From positions 22,385 to 86,384 of the forward strand of contig NZ_JAVESI010000011.1 in assembly GCF_034006665.1 (NCBI RefSeq): a DNA stretch of 64,000 nucleotides, written 5' to 3'. How positions within the stretch are numbered: position 1 is the first letter of the stretch; the number at the start of each line of letters is the position of its first letter. The stretch is from Trichloromonas sp034006665 (GTDB lineage: Bacteria; Desulfobacterota; Desulfuromonadia; Desulfuromonadales; Trichloromonadaceae). A program made the position numbers and the translations under genes. Positions 1 to 7,975 of this stretch are shown piece by piece. The notes under the pieces were generated by a model. That model made no database searches and was not told where the DNA came from. It saw only the letters and a program-made list of their open reading frames with translations.

Positions 1-30
1 CAAAACCGCCGATGTGGAAAAATCCCTGGG

Positions 31-1452
31 ATGAACGGCGCCGCGGCGATGGACGGATCGGTCTATTTCGGCCTGATTCATAATGCAGTTTTGCTGCTGG
101 CTCTGGCGCTCATCTACGATGTCATGACCAGTCGTCTTGCCACCCGGTCGGATTTTTCCGCGCGCCTGGGCGCCGGTGTCCTGATCGGTCTCCTCGGCAT
201 CGTCCTCATGCTCAACCCCTGGCATTACCTGCCGGGGATTTTTTTCGACAGCCGCTCCGTGCTGCTGGCGATTTCCGGATTATTCTTCGGCGTTGTTCCG
301 ACCCTGATCGCCATGCTCATGACCGCTGCGTTGCGTTTTTATCAGGGGGGCTCGGCCTGGACCGGTGTGGGGGTGATTCTTGCTTCCGGGATCATGGGGC
401 TTCTCTGGCGTCATTTTCAACGGCAGTCGCCGGCGGAGTTCAGATGGTGGCGGCTCTATCTCTTCGGCCTGGCGGTGCATGGGGTGATGCTCCTGCTGTT
501 GCTGACCCTCCCCGGCGAGGTGGTCTGGATGGTGCTCGCGCGCATCACCCTGCCGGTGTTGACGATCAATCCGCTCTTGACGGTGCTCCTGGGCATGCTC
601 ATGGTCAATCGCCTGAAACGGGAGCGTTTCGACGCCGAGCGTCTGCGCAGCACCGAGGAGATCCGCCGCCTGAACGCCACTCTCGAAGCGCGGGTGCGGG
701 AACGCACCGCCGAGCTTGAAGAGGCCAATCGGGATCTGGAATCTTTCGCCTATTCCGTTTCCCACGATCTGCGTGCCCCTTTGCGTGCTATCGACGGTTT
801 CACCCGTATTCTTTCCGAGACGTGTGCTCCCGAGCTGGGTGAGGAAGGACGCCGGCTCTGCGCCGTCGTGCACGACAATACCCGACGCATGACCGCGATG
901 ATCGACGACCTGCTGAGCCTCTCGCGTCTCGGGCGGGCCGCGCCCCGTTTTTTGACGGTGGATATGACGGCCCTGGCCCGGGAAACCTTTTTTGAGGTCA
1001 CTCAGCTTGAGCCGCCGGAGCGCATCGATTTTCAGCTGGAGGATCTGCCGCAGGCCTTGGGCGATCCCAACCTGCTGCGCCATCTGTGGAGCAATCTGCT
1101 GGCCAATGCCGTGAAATTTTCTTCCCACAAGGAACGGGCGCACATTGTCGTTGCGGCCGAACGTCGGGGGGATGTCGTCGTCTACCGGGTCGAGGACGAC
1201 GGCGCCGGGTTTGACATGCGCTACGCCGACAAGCTCTTCGGGGTTTTTCAGCGTCTGCACGGCATCGACGAGTTCGACGGCACCGGCGTCGGCCTGGCCA
1301 TCTGCCGGCGCATCGTTGGGCGGCATGGAGGAAGGATCTGGGCCGAAGGGGAGCCGGGGAAGGGCGCGGTCTTCTTCTTTGCTCTGGGGAATGGGCAATC
1401 TTTGGACCGCAATGGTCTGACGCGCTCGGAAATGCCGGAAAGTCGCGTATAG
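31..1452 (+). CDS. Membrane sensor histidine kinase with 5TMR-LYT-type sensor
   Basis: Predicted inner-membrane histidine kinase of 473 residues. About five hydrophobic segments fill residues 10-190 and resemble the 5TM-5TMR_LYT sensor family. A coiled-coil linker (about 195-235) leads to a phytochrome-like HisKA domain with SVSHDLRAPLRA, phospho-acceptor H245. The HATPase domain has its N-box at N355/N359 and DDGAGF near D389-G391. The response regulator gene starts about 30 bp downstream, so the two are likely partners in one operon. The frame is open back to base 1 and neither ATG (31 or 49) has a good ribosome site, so the true start may lie upstream of the window. The ligand is unknown. 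Confidence 0.85.
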   Translation: MNGAAAMDGSVYFGLIHNAVLLLALALIYDVMTSRLATRSDFSARLGAGVLIGLLGIVLMLNPWHYLPGIFFDSRSVLLAISGLFFGVVPTLIAMLMTAALRFYQGGSAWTGVGVILASGIMGLLWRHFQRQSPAEFRWWRLYLFGLAVHGVMLLLLLTLPGEVVWMVLARITLPVLTINPLLTVLLGMLMVNRLKRERFDAERLRSTEEIRRLNATLEARVRERTAELEEANRDLESFAYSVSHDLRAPLRAIDGFTRILSETCAPELGEEGRRLCAVVHDNTRRMTAMIDDLLSLSRLGRAAPRFLTVDMTALARETFFEVTQLEPPERIDFQLEDLPQALGDPNLLRHLWSNLLANAVKFSSHKERAHIVVAAERRGDVVVYRVEDDGAGFDMRYADKLFGVFQRLHGIDEFDGTGVGLAICRRIVGRHGGRIWAEGEPGKGAVFFFALGNGQSLDRNGLTRSEMPESRV

Positions 1453-1484
1453 TTGTTTCATTACTTCGTTTTGGGAGGTTGCCG

Positions 1485-3911
1485 TTGAATTCCGCCCTAA
1501 GGGTTCTGCTGGTGGAGGATTCCCCCGCCGACGCCGAACTCGACAGCTACGAGGTGCGCAAGGTCCGACCCGATGCCCGGTTTCGGCGGGTGAAGACCCG
1601 CGAGGATTATCTGGCGGCGCTGGCGGAGTTCGCGCCGGACGTGATTCTTTGCGACTATCATCTGCCGCGCTTTGACGGCCTCGCCGCTCTCGATCTGGCC
1701 CTGGCTCACTGCCCCGACGTCCCCTTCATTCTCGTGACCGGCGCTCTCGACGAGGCGACGGCGGTCTCCTGCATGAAGGCCGGGGCCTGGGATTACATCC
1801 TCAAGGATCATTTTCCCCGCCTTGGGCCGGCGGTTCTGGCGGCGCTGGAACAACAGCGACTGCGCATTGAGAACCGCCGGGCGCATGAGGAATTGTGCGA
1901 AAGCGAAGAGCGCTATCGCTGCCTCTTCGAGGACAATCACGCGGTCATGCTTCTGATCGATCCCGAAAACATGGAGATCGTCGACGCCAATCCGGCGGCC
2001 GCCGTTTTTTACGGCTGGAGTCGCGAGCAGCTTCGCAAAAAGCGGATCAGTGAGATCAATACCCTCGATGTCGATTCCGTTTGCTGCGAGATGGCGCTGG
2101 CTCAAGCGGCCCGGCGCAATCATTTCAATTTCCGCCATCGCCGGGCCGACGGTTCGATTCGCGACGTCGAGGTTTTCAGCGCGGAAATCCGTCTTTCCGG
2201 CCGCCTTCTGCTCCTTTCCATCATCCACGACGTCAGCGAGCGCCATGCGGCGGAAACGGATCGGCAACTGGCGCAGTTCTGCCTCGACCACGCGGCGATC
2301 GGCATCCTCCGTCTCGACGCCGAGGGGCGTATCCTCCTGGCCAACGAACGGGCCTGCCGGAGCCTCGGCTATGCCCCCGCGGAACTTCAGGAACGCTCCC
2401 TTTACGACCTCGATCCCCACCTGACGGCGAGTTTCTGGCAAGAGCAGCGCCGTGCCCTCGACGGGCAGGAAACCCGCACCTTCGAAAGCGTGCATCGGCG
2501 CCGGGACGGAACGCTCTTTCCCGTGGAGGTGACCCTCAGCCGCCTCGCGTACGAAGGGCAATCCCTCTATTTTGCCTTCGTTTACGACATTGCCGACCGC
2601 AAAGCCTACGAGGAGCAGTTGCGCCATCTGGCCACCCACGACGAACTGACCGGCCTGGCCAACCGTGTTCTGCTTCTCGACCGTCTGGAGCAGGCGATTC
2701 ATTATGCCCAGCGTTCGCGGCGGCTGGTCGCGGTGCTGCTACTCGATCTCGACCGCTTCAAGGTGCTCAACGATAGCCTCGGCCACAGCGTCGGTGACGA
2801 ACTGCTCGCCGGCACCGCCCAGCGCCTGCGTGCCGTCGTCCGCGAAATGGACAGCGTCGCCCGCCTGGGCGGCGACGAATTCGCCATTCTTCTCGGCGAG
2901 CTGGCGGAGGAAAACGATGCCGGGCCGGTGGCGCGGAAGGTGCTGGAGCAGCTGAGTCGGCCCTACCAACTGGGGGACCGGGAGATCACCGTCACCGCCA
3001 GTCTCGGCATCAGCCTCTACCCCCGGGATGGCGGGGACGGCGAGACCCTGCTGCGCAACGCCGACGTCGCCATGTACCGGGCCAAGGAGGAGGGGGGGTG
3101 TTTCCGTTTCTTCGCGCCGGAGATGAATCTGCGCATCATGGAAACCCTGGAGATGGAGGCCGACCTGCGGCGGGCCCTGGAACGGGGGGAACTCTGTCTC
3201 TATTATCAGCCCAAGGTGGCTTTGGCCACCGGCCGGATCTCCGGGGCCGAGGCGCTCTTGCGTTGGCGACACCCCGAGCGGGGAATGGTGGCGCCGGGGA
3301 CGTTCATCCCCCTGGCCGAGGAGACCGGCCTGATCCTGCCCATCGGTGAATGGGTCATCGGCGAGGTTTGTGCCCAACTCCGGCGCTGGCGGGACGAGGG
3401 GGTGCCGGTGGTGCCGGTGGCGGCCAATCTTTCGGCGCGCCAGTTTCGCCGGGAGGATCTGGCCGATAGCGTCCGGCGCTTTTTGCAGGAACGGGATCTG
3501 GAGCCGGAATTGCTGGAGATGGAACTGACCGAAAGCATGATCATGCGCGATCCCCAGGCCGCTGCCGCGACCATGCGCCAGTTCAAGGATCTCGGCGTCA
3601 GTCTGGCTCTGGACGACTTCGGTACCGGCTATTCTTCCCTCAATTACCTGCGCCGTTTTCCGGTGGACAGCCTGAAGATCGATCGGTCCTTCATCGGCGA
3701 CGCCGCCGACGACCCCAGCGCTGCTGCGGTCGTCACCAGTATCGTCGCCATCGCCCACAGCCTCGGCCTGCAGGCGGTGGCCGAAGGAGTGGAGACCCGG
3801 CGGCAGCTCGATTTTCTCCGTCAGTGCGGCTGTGACAGCTTCCAGGGTTTTTATTTCAGCCGGCCCCTGCCGGCCGGGGAGTTCGCTTCGCTGGTGCGGC
3901 AGGGGCGGTAG
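1485..3911 (+). CDS. Response regulator with PAS-PAS-GGDEF-EAL (cyclic-di-GMP turnover)
   Basis: Cytoplasmic signalling protein of about 808 residues. Numbered from the TTG at 1479, the receiver domain (1-120) carries the phospho-acceptor D59, two PAS domains cover about 145-385, a GGDEF domain about 395-560 and an EAL domain about 570-810. GGDEF is intact at 464-468, and an inhibitory I-site (RxxD, 455-458) lies five residues before it. EAL is at 591-593 and DDFGTGYSS is present, so both cyclase and phosphodiesterase activities look possible. I prefer the TTG at 1485 because GGGAGG (1473-1478) abuts the TTG at 1479 but sits six bases from 1485. The upstream kinase is the likely phospho-donor; net direction of c-di-GMP control cannot be read from sequence. 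Confidence 0.88.
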   Translation: MNSALRVLLVEDSPADAELDSYEVRKVRPDARFRRVKTREDYLAALAEFAPDVILCDYHLPRFDGLAALDLALAHCPDVPFILVTGALDEATAVSCMKAGAWDYILKDHFPRLGPAVLAALEQQRLRIENRRAHEELCESEERYRCLFEDNHAVMLLIDPENMEIVDANPAAAVFYGWSREQLRKKRISEINTLDVDSVCCEMALAQAARRNHFNFRHRRADGSIRDVEVFSAEIRLSGRLLLLSIIHDVSERHAAETDRQLAQFCLDHAAIGILRLDAEGRILLANERACRSLGYAPAELQERSLYDLDPHLTASFWQEQRRALDGQETRTFESVHRRRDGTLFPVEVTLSRLAYEGQSLYFAFVYDIADRKAYEEQLRHLATHDELTGLANRVLLLDRLEQAIHYAQRSRRLVAVLLLDLDRFKVLNDSLGHSVGDELLAGTAQRLRAVVREMDSVARLGGDEFAILLGELAEENDAGPVARKVLEQLSRPYQLGDREITVTASLGISLYPRDGGDGETLLRNADVAMYRAKEEGGCFRFFAPEMNLRIMETLEMEADLRRALERGELCLYYQPKVALATGRISGAEALLRWRHPERGMVAPGTFIPLAEETGLILPIGEWVIGEVCAQLRRWRDEGVPVVPVAANLSARQFRREDLADSVRRFLQERDLEPELLEMELTESMIMRDPQAAAATMRQFKDLGVSLALDDFGTGYSSLNYLRRFPVDSLKIDRSFIGDAADDPSAAAVVTSIVAIAHSLGLQAVAEGVETRRQLDFLRQCGCDSFQGFYFSRPLPAGEFASLVRQGR

Positions 3912-3923
3912 GAAGGGATCTAG

Positions 3924-4715
3924 CTACTCGCGGCTGGAACCTCGGCCGCTGCCGACGCCGCGTTTGCTGGTACGGATGAAGTCGATCATCAGGCGCACGT
4001 CGTCGGTGTACCCAGGCCCCTCGGCGACCCGTTGCAGGGCTTCGGCGAGAGGGAGATTGGCGCGGAAGATGGTCTTGAAGGCCTCCTTGACGGCACGGAT
4101 GCGGCCGGCATCGAAGCCGTTGCGCCTGAGACCGACGACGTTGACGGCGCGCAGCCAGTTGAGTCCGTCGTTGATGCAAAAGGGGGGGACATCCTTGGCG
4201 GCGCCGGAGCCGCCGCGCATCATGGCGAAGGGGCCGATGCGTACGAACTGGTGGACCTGGCAGTTGCCGGAGATGATTGCCCGGTCGCCGACCTCTACAT
4301 GACCGGCAAGGAGCGCGCCGTTGACCAGGATGACGTGGTTGCCGATGACGCAGTTGTGGGCGATGTGGCTGTTGACCATGAAGAAGTTGTGGTCGCCGAC
4401 CCGGGTGTGGGTGTCGGGACGGTTGCCCCGGTGAATGGTTACCCCTTCGCGGATGATGTTGCCGTCGCCGATCTCGGTCCAGGCCTCTTCCCCCTTGTAG
4501 CCCACATCCTGCGGGTCGTGGCCGACGACGGCGCCGGGATAGAGGATATTGCCCGCACCGAGGCGGGTCCAGCGGCCGACATGGGCGCCGTGCATGATCC
4601 GGCAGCCGGCTCCGATGGTGACATCGGTGTCGATGAAAGCGTGGGGGCCGACCTCGACGTCGTCGGCGAGACGGGCGCCGGGGTTGACCACGGCGCTGGG
4701 ATGAATTTGGGGCAT
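3924..4715 (-). CDS. LpxA-family acyl-ACP--UDP-sugar O/N-acyltransferase, orphan paralog
   Basis: A 263-residue left-handed beta-helix acyltransferase of the LpxA family, built from hexapeptide repeats over about residues 1-185 with an alpha-helical C-terminus. The catalytic-His segment SHIAHNC is present, as are PQD and IHRGN. It differs from the operonic LpxA at 41713-42483, which has LHCGT where this one has IHRGN as in E. coli. It stands alone, away from other lpx genes, behind an AGGAG ribosome site and divergent from the DUF2148 gene. It may acylate a different UDP-sugar from the operonic enzyme, or act on another NDP-sugar. Family assignment is firm; substrate is not. Confidence 0.8.
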   Translation of the reverse strand: MPQIHPSAVVNPGARLADDVEVGPHAFIDTDVTIGAGCRIMHGAHVGRWTRLGAGNILYPGAVVGHDPQDVGYKGEEAWTEIGDGNIIREGVTIHRGNRPDTHTRVGDHNFFMVNSHIAHNCVIGNHVILVNGALLAGHVEVGDRAIISGNCQVHQFVRIGPFAMMRGGSGAAKDVPPFCINDGLNWLRAVNVVGLRRNGFDAGRIRAVKEAFKTIFRANLPLAEALQRVAEGPGYTDDVRLMIDFIRTSKRGVGSGRGSSRE

Positions 4716-4777
4716 GGGAGTCTCCTGGATCCTTGGTGGTAAAAGAGTTTTTTTTGGTTCATTCTGCTCTGTGTCGG

Positions 4778-4797
4778 CCCTTTCTTAAAGGGTTTTT
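4778..4797 (+). other. Small hairpin plus T-run in the divergent leader
   Basis: CCCTTT-CTT-AAAGGG (4778-4792) is followed by TTTTT. It lies between the divergent lpxA-like and DUF2148 genes, 37 bases before the latter's ATG. It looks like a weak intrinsic terminator or attenuator in the leader, but the stem is only six pairs and could be chance. Confidence 0.25.
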
Positions 4798-4833
4798 CTT
4801 CTCTCGTTTCTGTTTTTAAAGGAGTGCCTATCC

Positions 4834-5364
4834 ATGCTGACGATCAATCCGGAATCGAAGAGCGAGTGTGTCGAACGGGCCGCGGATCTGCTCTGTGTGG
4901 CGGCCCGAACCGCTCCCAAGGGGCGGGGGCGGGATCTGCTGGTGACTGCGGTGGTCAGCGGCGTCGAGTTGGGGCGATTGTCTGATACCATGCGTCAGAT
5001 CGCCGAACGGGACCAGGTGAGTTTTTTCGCCCGCGACGCCGGTAACCTCTCTCTGGCGTCGGCTCTGGTTCTCATCGGCACCCGCGAAGAGCCTCTGGGA
5101 CTGCCTCATTGCGGCTACTGTGGCTTCGTCGATTGCGCCGCGATGCAGGCGGCCGGCGCCATCTGCGCCTTTAATGTCGGCGATCTGGGCATCGCCGTCG
5201 GCTCAGCGGTGAGTCGGGCCGCCGATCTGCGCCTGGATAACCGGGTCATGTACAGTGCCGGCAAGGCGGCTATCGAGATGGGGCTGCTCGGCGAGGGGGT
5301 GCGGATCGCCTACGGTATCCCCCTGTCGGTCAGCGGCAAGAGCCCCTTTTTCGATCGCGGTTGA
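4834..5364 (+). CDS. DUF2148 ferredoxin-domain protein
   Basis: Protein of 176 residues matching the DUF2148 family (described as containing a ferredoxin domain). The key feature is a cysteine cluster CGYCGFVDC near residues 93-101, which could bind an iron-sulfur cluster. There is no signal peptide or membrane segment. The ATG follows AAAGGAG with normal spacing. The flanking genes (divergent lpxA-like, convergent sensor kinase) give no pathway. The family is common in anaerobes; a redox or sensory role is inference only. Confidence 0.7.
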   Translation: MLTINPESKSECVERAADLLCVAARTAPKGRGRDLLVTAVVSGVELGRLSDTMRQIAERDQVSFFARDAGNLSLASALVLIGTREEPLGLPHCGYCGFVDCAAMQAAGAICAFNVGDLGIAVGSAVSRAADLRLDNRVMYSAGKAAIEMGLLGEGVRIAYGIPLSVSGKSPFFDRG

Positions 5365-5370
5365 AAGTTT

Positions 5371-7032
5371 TCAGGGAGTAGCCAGGGGAATGGTGAAGGC
5401 AAAACGGCTGCCGCGGCCATCGGTGACAGGACTTTCCACCCAGATTTCGCCATTGTGCAGGCTGACGATCTCCTTGCAGATGGCCAGCCCGAGGCCGGTT
5501 CCCTTGCGGTAGACGGTGGCGCTGGGCAACTGCTCGTAGCGGCCGAAGAGGTTTTTCTGCTGTTGCACCGGGATGCCGCAACCGGTATCGCTGATGCTGA
5601 TTTCCAGGGCCGCTTGCTTCTGGCGGGTGGTGGCGGGGACGGCGGCGATGCGGATGCTGCCGCCGTCGGGGGTGAATTTGACGGCATTGCTGAGAAGGTT
5701 GGCGAGAACCCGGGTCAGCTGTTTTTCGTCGGCCATGACTAGGGGCAGGGTTTCCGGCAGATCCTGCTCAATTCGCAAGCGATGCTCTTCCAGCTGGACC
5801 GAGAAGCCGCCGAGAATCTGGGCGATCAGGGGCGCCAGTTCGAGGGGGCGGGGAGCGACCTGCATCTTGCCCGCCTCCAGTTTCGAATAGTCGAGGATAT
5901 CGTCGATCAGTGCCAGCAGCCGGGTGCAGCCTTCCTGGATATTCTTTAGAGCTGCCCCCTGGTCGGGAGAAACCTGGCCGAGGATCCCTTCGGCCAAGAC
6001 GTTGGTGAACCCGCTGATGCCGGTCAGCGGCGAGCGCATGTCGTGCACCAGCATCGACACCAGATCCGCTTTGACATTCTCCATGTCTTTGATTTTTTTC
6101 AGGTAACGCGCAACGATCAGAAAACGGTCGGCAATCACGTCGAGCGCTTGACTCATCCCCTTGGTCAGCCGCCGCTGGCCGTTTTCGAAAAGGGTGAGCG
6201 AGGCCAGCAGTTCGTTGCCGTCGTAGATCGGCAAGAAACTGAGAACCTGGAAGTTGACCGGCATCGGCCGTCCTTCCCGGGCTTCCTGTTCGATCAGGAT
6301 GAAACGGTACTTGCCCGGGACGTCGCGGTCGAGTCCGGCCCGGTGCAGCATTTCTTTGCGAGATTGTTTGATGAACCCGTCCGACACCGGCTCCATCAGC
6401 TGCAGAAACAGGGAATATTTGTCCGCGCCCTCGCGCAGCAGCAGCCCGGCTGCGCTGTAACGGCAGATCAGGCCGAGAAAATTGAAGAGTTCCCGGGCCA
6501 GCGCCTCGCTGTCATGGGCGAGTCCGGTCAGTTTCAGGACTTCGTTGCAAATTGTCGACTCATAAAGGAGGCGGTCAAGCAGGCCGGTGATCTGGTTGCG
6601 GATCGCCTTGCCGTTGAGCCCCCGGGCCCCTCGCGGGGGGGGCTCGGCTGTGTCTTCGCGGCCATTGAGGAACTTTTCGATGGTTGTGAGGATGCTGGGA
6701 TAATCGGCGGTCTTTTCCAGAAAAGCGTCGGCTCCGGCTTTTTCCCCCCAGAAACGGTTGTGGGGTTCCGCCTGGGAACTGAAGAGGACGATCGGGATGT
6801 TCTGGGTGAGAGGGTCGTTTTTGAGGATGCGGCAGAGGTGGTAGCCGTTGAGTTCCGAGATGGGAATGTCGGAAAGGATCAGATCGGGAGGCCTCTGGTA
6901 GATGCTGACGATCGCCTTCATGCCGTTATCGGCGGTTCGCACCCGGTATCCGGCCTGTTCGAGAAAATTCCGCAGGGGGAGGGTCTGGGGCAGGTTTTCG
7001 TCGATCAGCAGAAGGGTGAAACGACGGGTCAT
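5371..7032 (-). CDS. Receiver-GAF-histidine kinase (soluble hybrid sensor)
   Basis: Soluble 553-residue kinase without membrane segments. An N-terminal receiver domain (about 1-122) has the acceptor D55 in LILSDIPISEL. A GAF-like region spans about 175-300. HisKA carries LVHDMRSPL with H330, and the HATPase domain (about 430-550) contains LLSNAVKF and SDTGCGIP. A receiver placed before the kinase suggests phosphorelay input from another kinase. It ends seven bases from the convergent DUF2148 gene. A good sigma-70-type promoter lies at 7103-7131 on the same strand, so it is probably transcribed alone. Confidence 0.85.
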   Translation of the reverse strand: MTRRFTLLLIDENLPQTLPLRNFLEQAGYRVRTADNGMKAIVSIYQRPPDLILSDIPISELNGYHLCRILKNDPLTQNIPIVLFSSQAEPHNRFWGEKAGADAFLEKTADYPSILTTIEKFLNGREDTAEPPPRGARGLNGKAIRNQITGLLDRLLYESTICNEVLKLTGLAHDSEALARELFNFLGLICRYSAAGLLLREGADKYSLFLQLMEPVSDGFIKQSRKEMLHRAGLDRDVPGKYRFILIEQEAREGRPMPVNFQVLSFLPIYDGNELLASLTLFENGQRRLTKGMSQALDVIADRFLIVARYLKKIKDMENVKADLVSMLVHDMRSPLTGISGFTNVLAEGILGQVSPDQGAALKNIQEGCTRLLALIDDILDYSKLEAGKMQVAPRPLELAPLIAQILGGFSVQLEEHRLRIEQDLPETLPLVMADEKQLTRVLANLLSNAVKFTPDGGSIRIAAVPATTRQKQAALEISISDTGCGIPVQQQKNLFGRYEQLPSATVYRKGTGLGLAICKEIVSLHNGEIWVESPVTDGRGSRFAFTIPLATP

Positions 7033-7102
7033 GAAGGCCTCTTCGCGCCGGTGGCGGGATGCGCCGTGGCAATCGTGCGGAGTCTGTTTCGAGATGGTCC
7101 CA

Positions 7103-7131
7103 ATCTTAATTATCTATTTATTAACAGTCAA
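7103..7131 (-). promoter_or_regulatory. Sigma-70-type promoter for the receiver-GAF kinase gene
   Basis: On the minus strand TTGACT (7131-7126) is separated by 17 bases from TAAGAT (7108-7103). This is a close match to the housekeeping consensus, and start-site spacing would give a leader of about 60 bases before the ATG at 7032. Confidence 0.6.
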
Positions 7132-7249
7132 GCCTTGTGGCGGCCTTGCGATGCTTCACTCTCTATCCGTTCGTTCTTTTGGGCGGCCTTGGCGGTGTGG
7201 GCGCTGCTTGCGGAATGGGCATGTGCGGTTTTTTTCTGCTCAAAAAATG

Positions 7250-7266
7250 GGCCGATTTTTTCGGCC
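7250..7266. promoter_or_regulatory. Dyad upstream of the glnB sigma-54 promoter
   Basis: Perfect six-pair inverted repeat GGCCGA/TCGGCC around five Ts. Its distance from the -24/-12 site (about 93 bp) suits an enhancer-binding activator such as an NtrC-family protein, but it does not match the classical NtrC site, so the role is open. Confidence 0.3.
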
Positions 7267-7358
7267 TCGTTCAGGAGGGTCAGGCGGCTTTTTCGGGAGA
7301 GGGTGTTTTCCCCCTGTGAATTCAAGTGAATATGATTTATTTTTGAGGTCTTGAAAAA

Positions 7359-7374
7359 TGGCAGGTTCCTTGCT
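7359..7374 (+). promoter_or_regulatory. Sigma-54 (-24/-12) promoter for glnB
   Basis: TGGCAGGTTCCTTGCT matches the RpoN consensus, with the invariant GG and GC separated by exactly ten bases. The predicted start lies about ten bases downstream, leaving a leader of about 90 bases before glnB. Nitrogen-responsive RpoN control of glnB-glnA is well known in proteobacteria. Confidence 0.75.
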
Positions 7375-7477
7375 AAACGGTTTGGCCAGGAACGCTGTTC
7401 GTTGTCGATAAGGCGGATGCGCGGGGAAAGGCTCATCGCGTTTCCGACGCGCCGGATTCTCTTCGGGAGGTGAAAAG

Positions 7478-7816
7478 ATGAGAAAAGTGGAAGCCGTTAT
7501 CAAGCCCTTCAAGCTTGACGAGGTCAAGGAAGCTCTGAACGAAATCGGAATTCAGGGGATTACCGTCAGTGAAGTCAAGGGATTCGGACGGCAGAAGGGG
7601 CACACCGAACTCTATCGCGGCGCCGAATACGTGGTTGATTTCATCCCCAAAATCAAGATGGAGATCATCGTCAGTGACGAGATGGCTGCCAAGGTCGTCG
7701 ACGTTATCGCCGAGACCGCCCGCACCGGACGCATCGGCGACGGCAAGATCTTCGTGACCAGTGTCGACGAAGTGGTTCGTATCCGTACCGGCGAGCGTGG
7801 CGACGACGCGCTCTAG
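7478..7816 (+). CDS. glnB: Nitrogen regulatory protein PII
   Basis: 112-residue PII signal protein, full length for the family. It senses 2-oxoglutarate and ATP/ADP as a trimer and relays nitrogen status to glutamine synthetase control and other targets. The T-loop HTELYRGAEY contains Y51, the residue uridylylated by GlnD in proteobacteria. GFGRQKGH and the C-terminal RTGRIGDGKIFV segment are typical. The ATG follows GGGAGGTGA. It is the first gene after the sigma-54 site and originally ran straight into glnA, from which it is now separated by an insertion sequence. Confidence 0.95.
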   Translation: MRKVEAVIKPFKLDEVKEALNEIGIQGITVSEVKGFGRQKGHTELYRGAEYVVDFIPKIKMEIIVSDEMAAKVVDVIAETARTGRIGDGKIFVTSVDEVVRIRTGERGDDAL

Positions 7817-7871
7817 AGGCGCGCACCGATATCTTTTCCTTACGGCCTTCCCGTGCGCAGGGTGGGGCTTA

Positions 7872-7879
7872 AAAAATTA
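7872..7879. repeat. Left target-site duplication of the IS
   Basis: AAAAATTA, repeated exactly at 8944-8951 on the other side of the element. An 8-bp duplication is characteristic of IS1595-family insertion. Confidence 0.9.
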
Positions 7880-7903
7880 CCTGAATAGAACTAATCTTCC
7901 GCA
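7880..7903 (+). repeat. Left terminal inverted repeat of the IS
   Basis: 24 bases beginning CCTGAATAGAACTAATC; the exact reverse complement is at 8920-8943. Confidence 0.95.
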
Positions 7904-7975
7904 GAGTGGCTGAGTGACGTATTCTGACACAGTCATCGATTATCTTCACGGCATACCTACCCAAGGAGGTGCACC

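Larger units (their letters stand above)
7033..7477. other. 445-bp divergent intergenic region before glnB
   Basis: No convincing gene. It holds the minus-strand promoter at 7103-7131, the sigma-54 site at 7359-7374 for glnB, and a dyad GGCCGA-TTTTT-TCGGCC at 7250-7266, about 93 bases upstream of the -24 element. Short open frames here (for example 7137-7319) have no ribosome site or recognisable family. Confidence 0.6.

Noticed and set aside
7137..7319. Possible 60-residue hydrophobic small protein upstream of glnB
   Set aside because: GTG start without a ribosome site, within the regulatory region of glnB.
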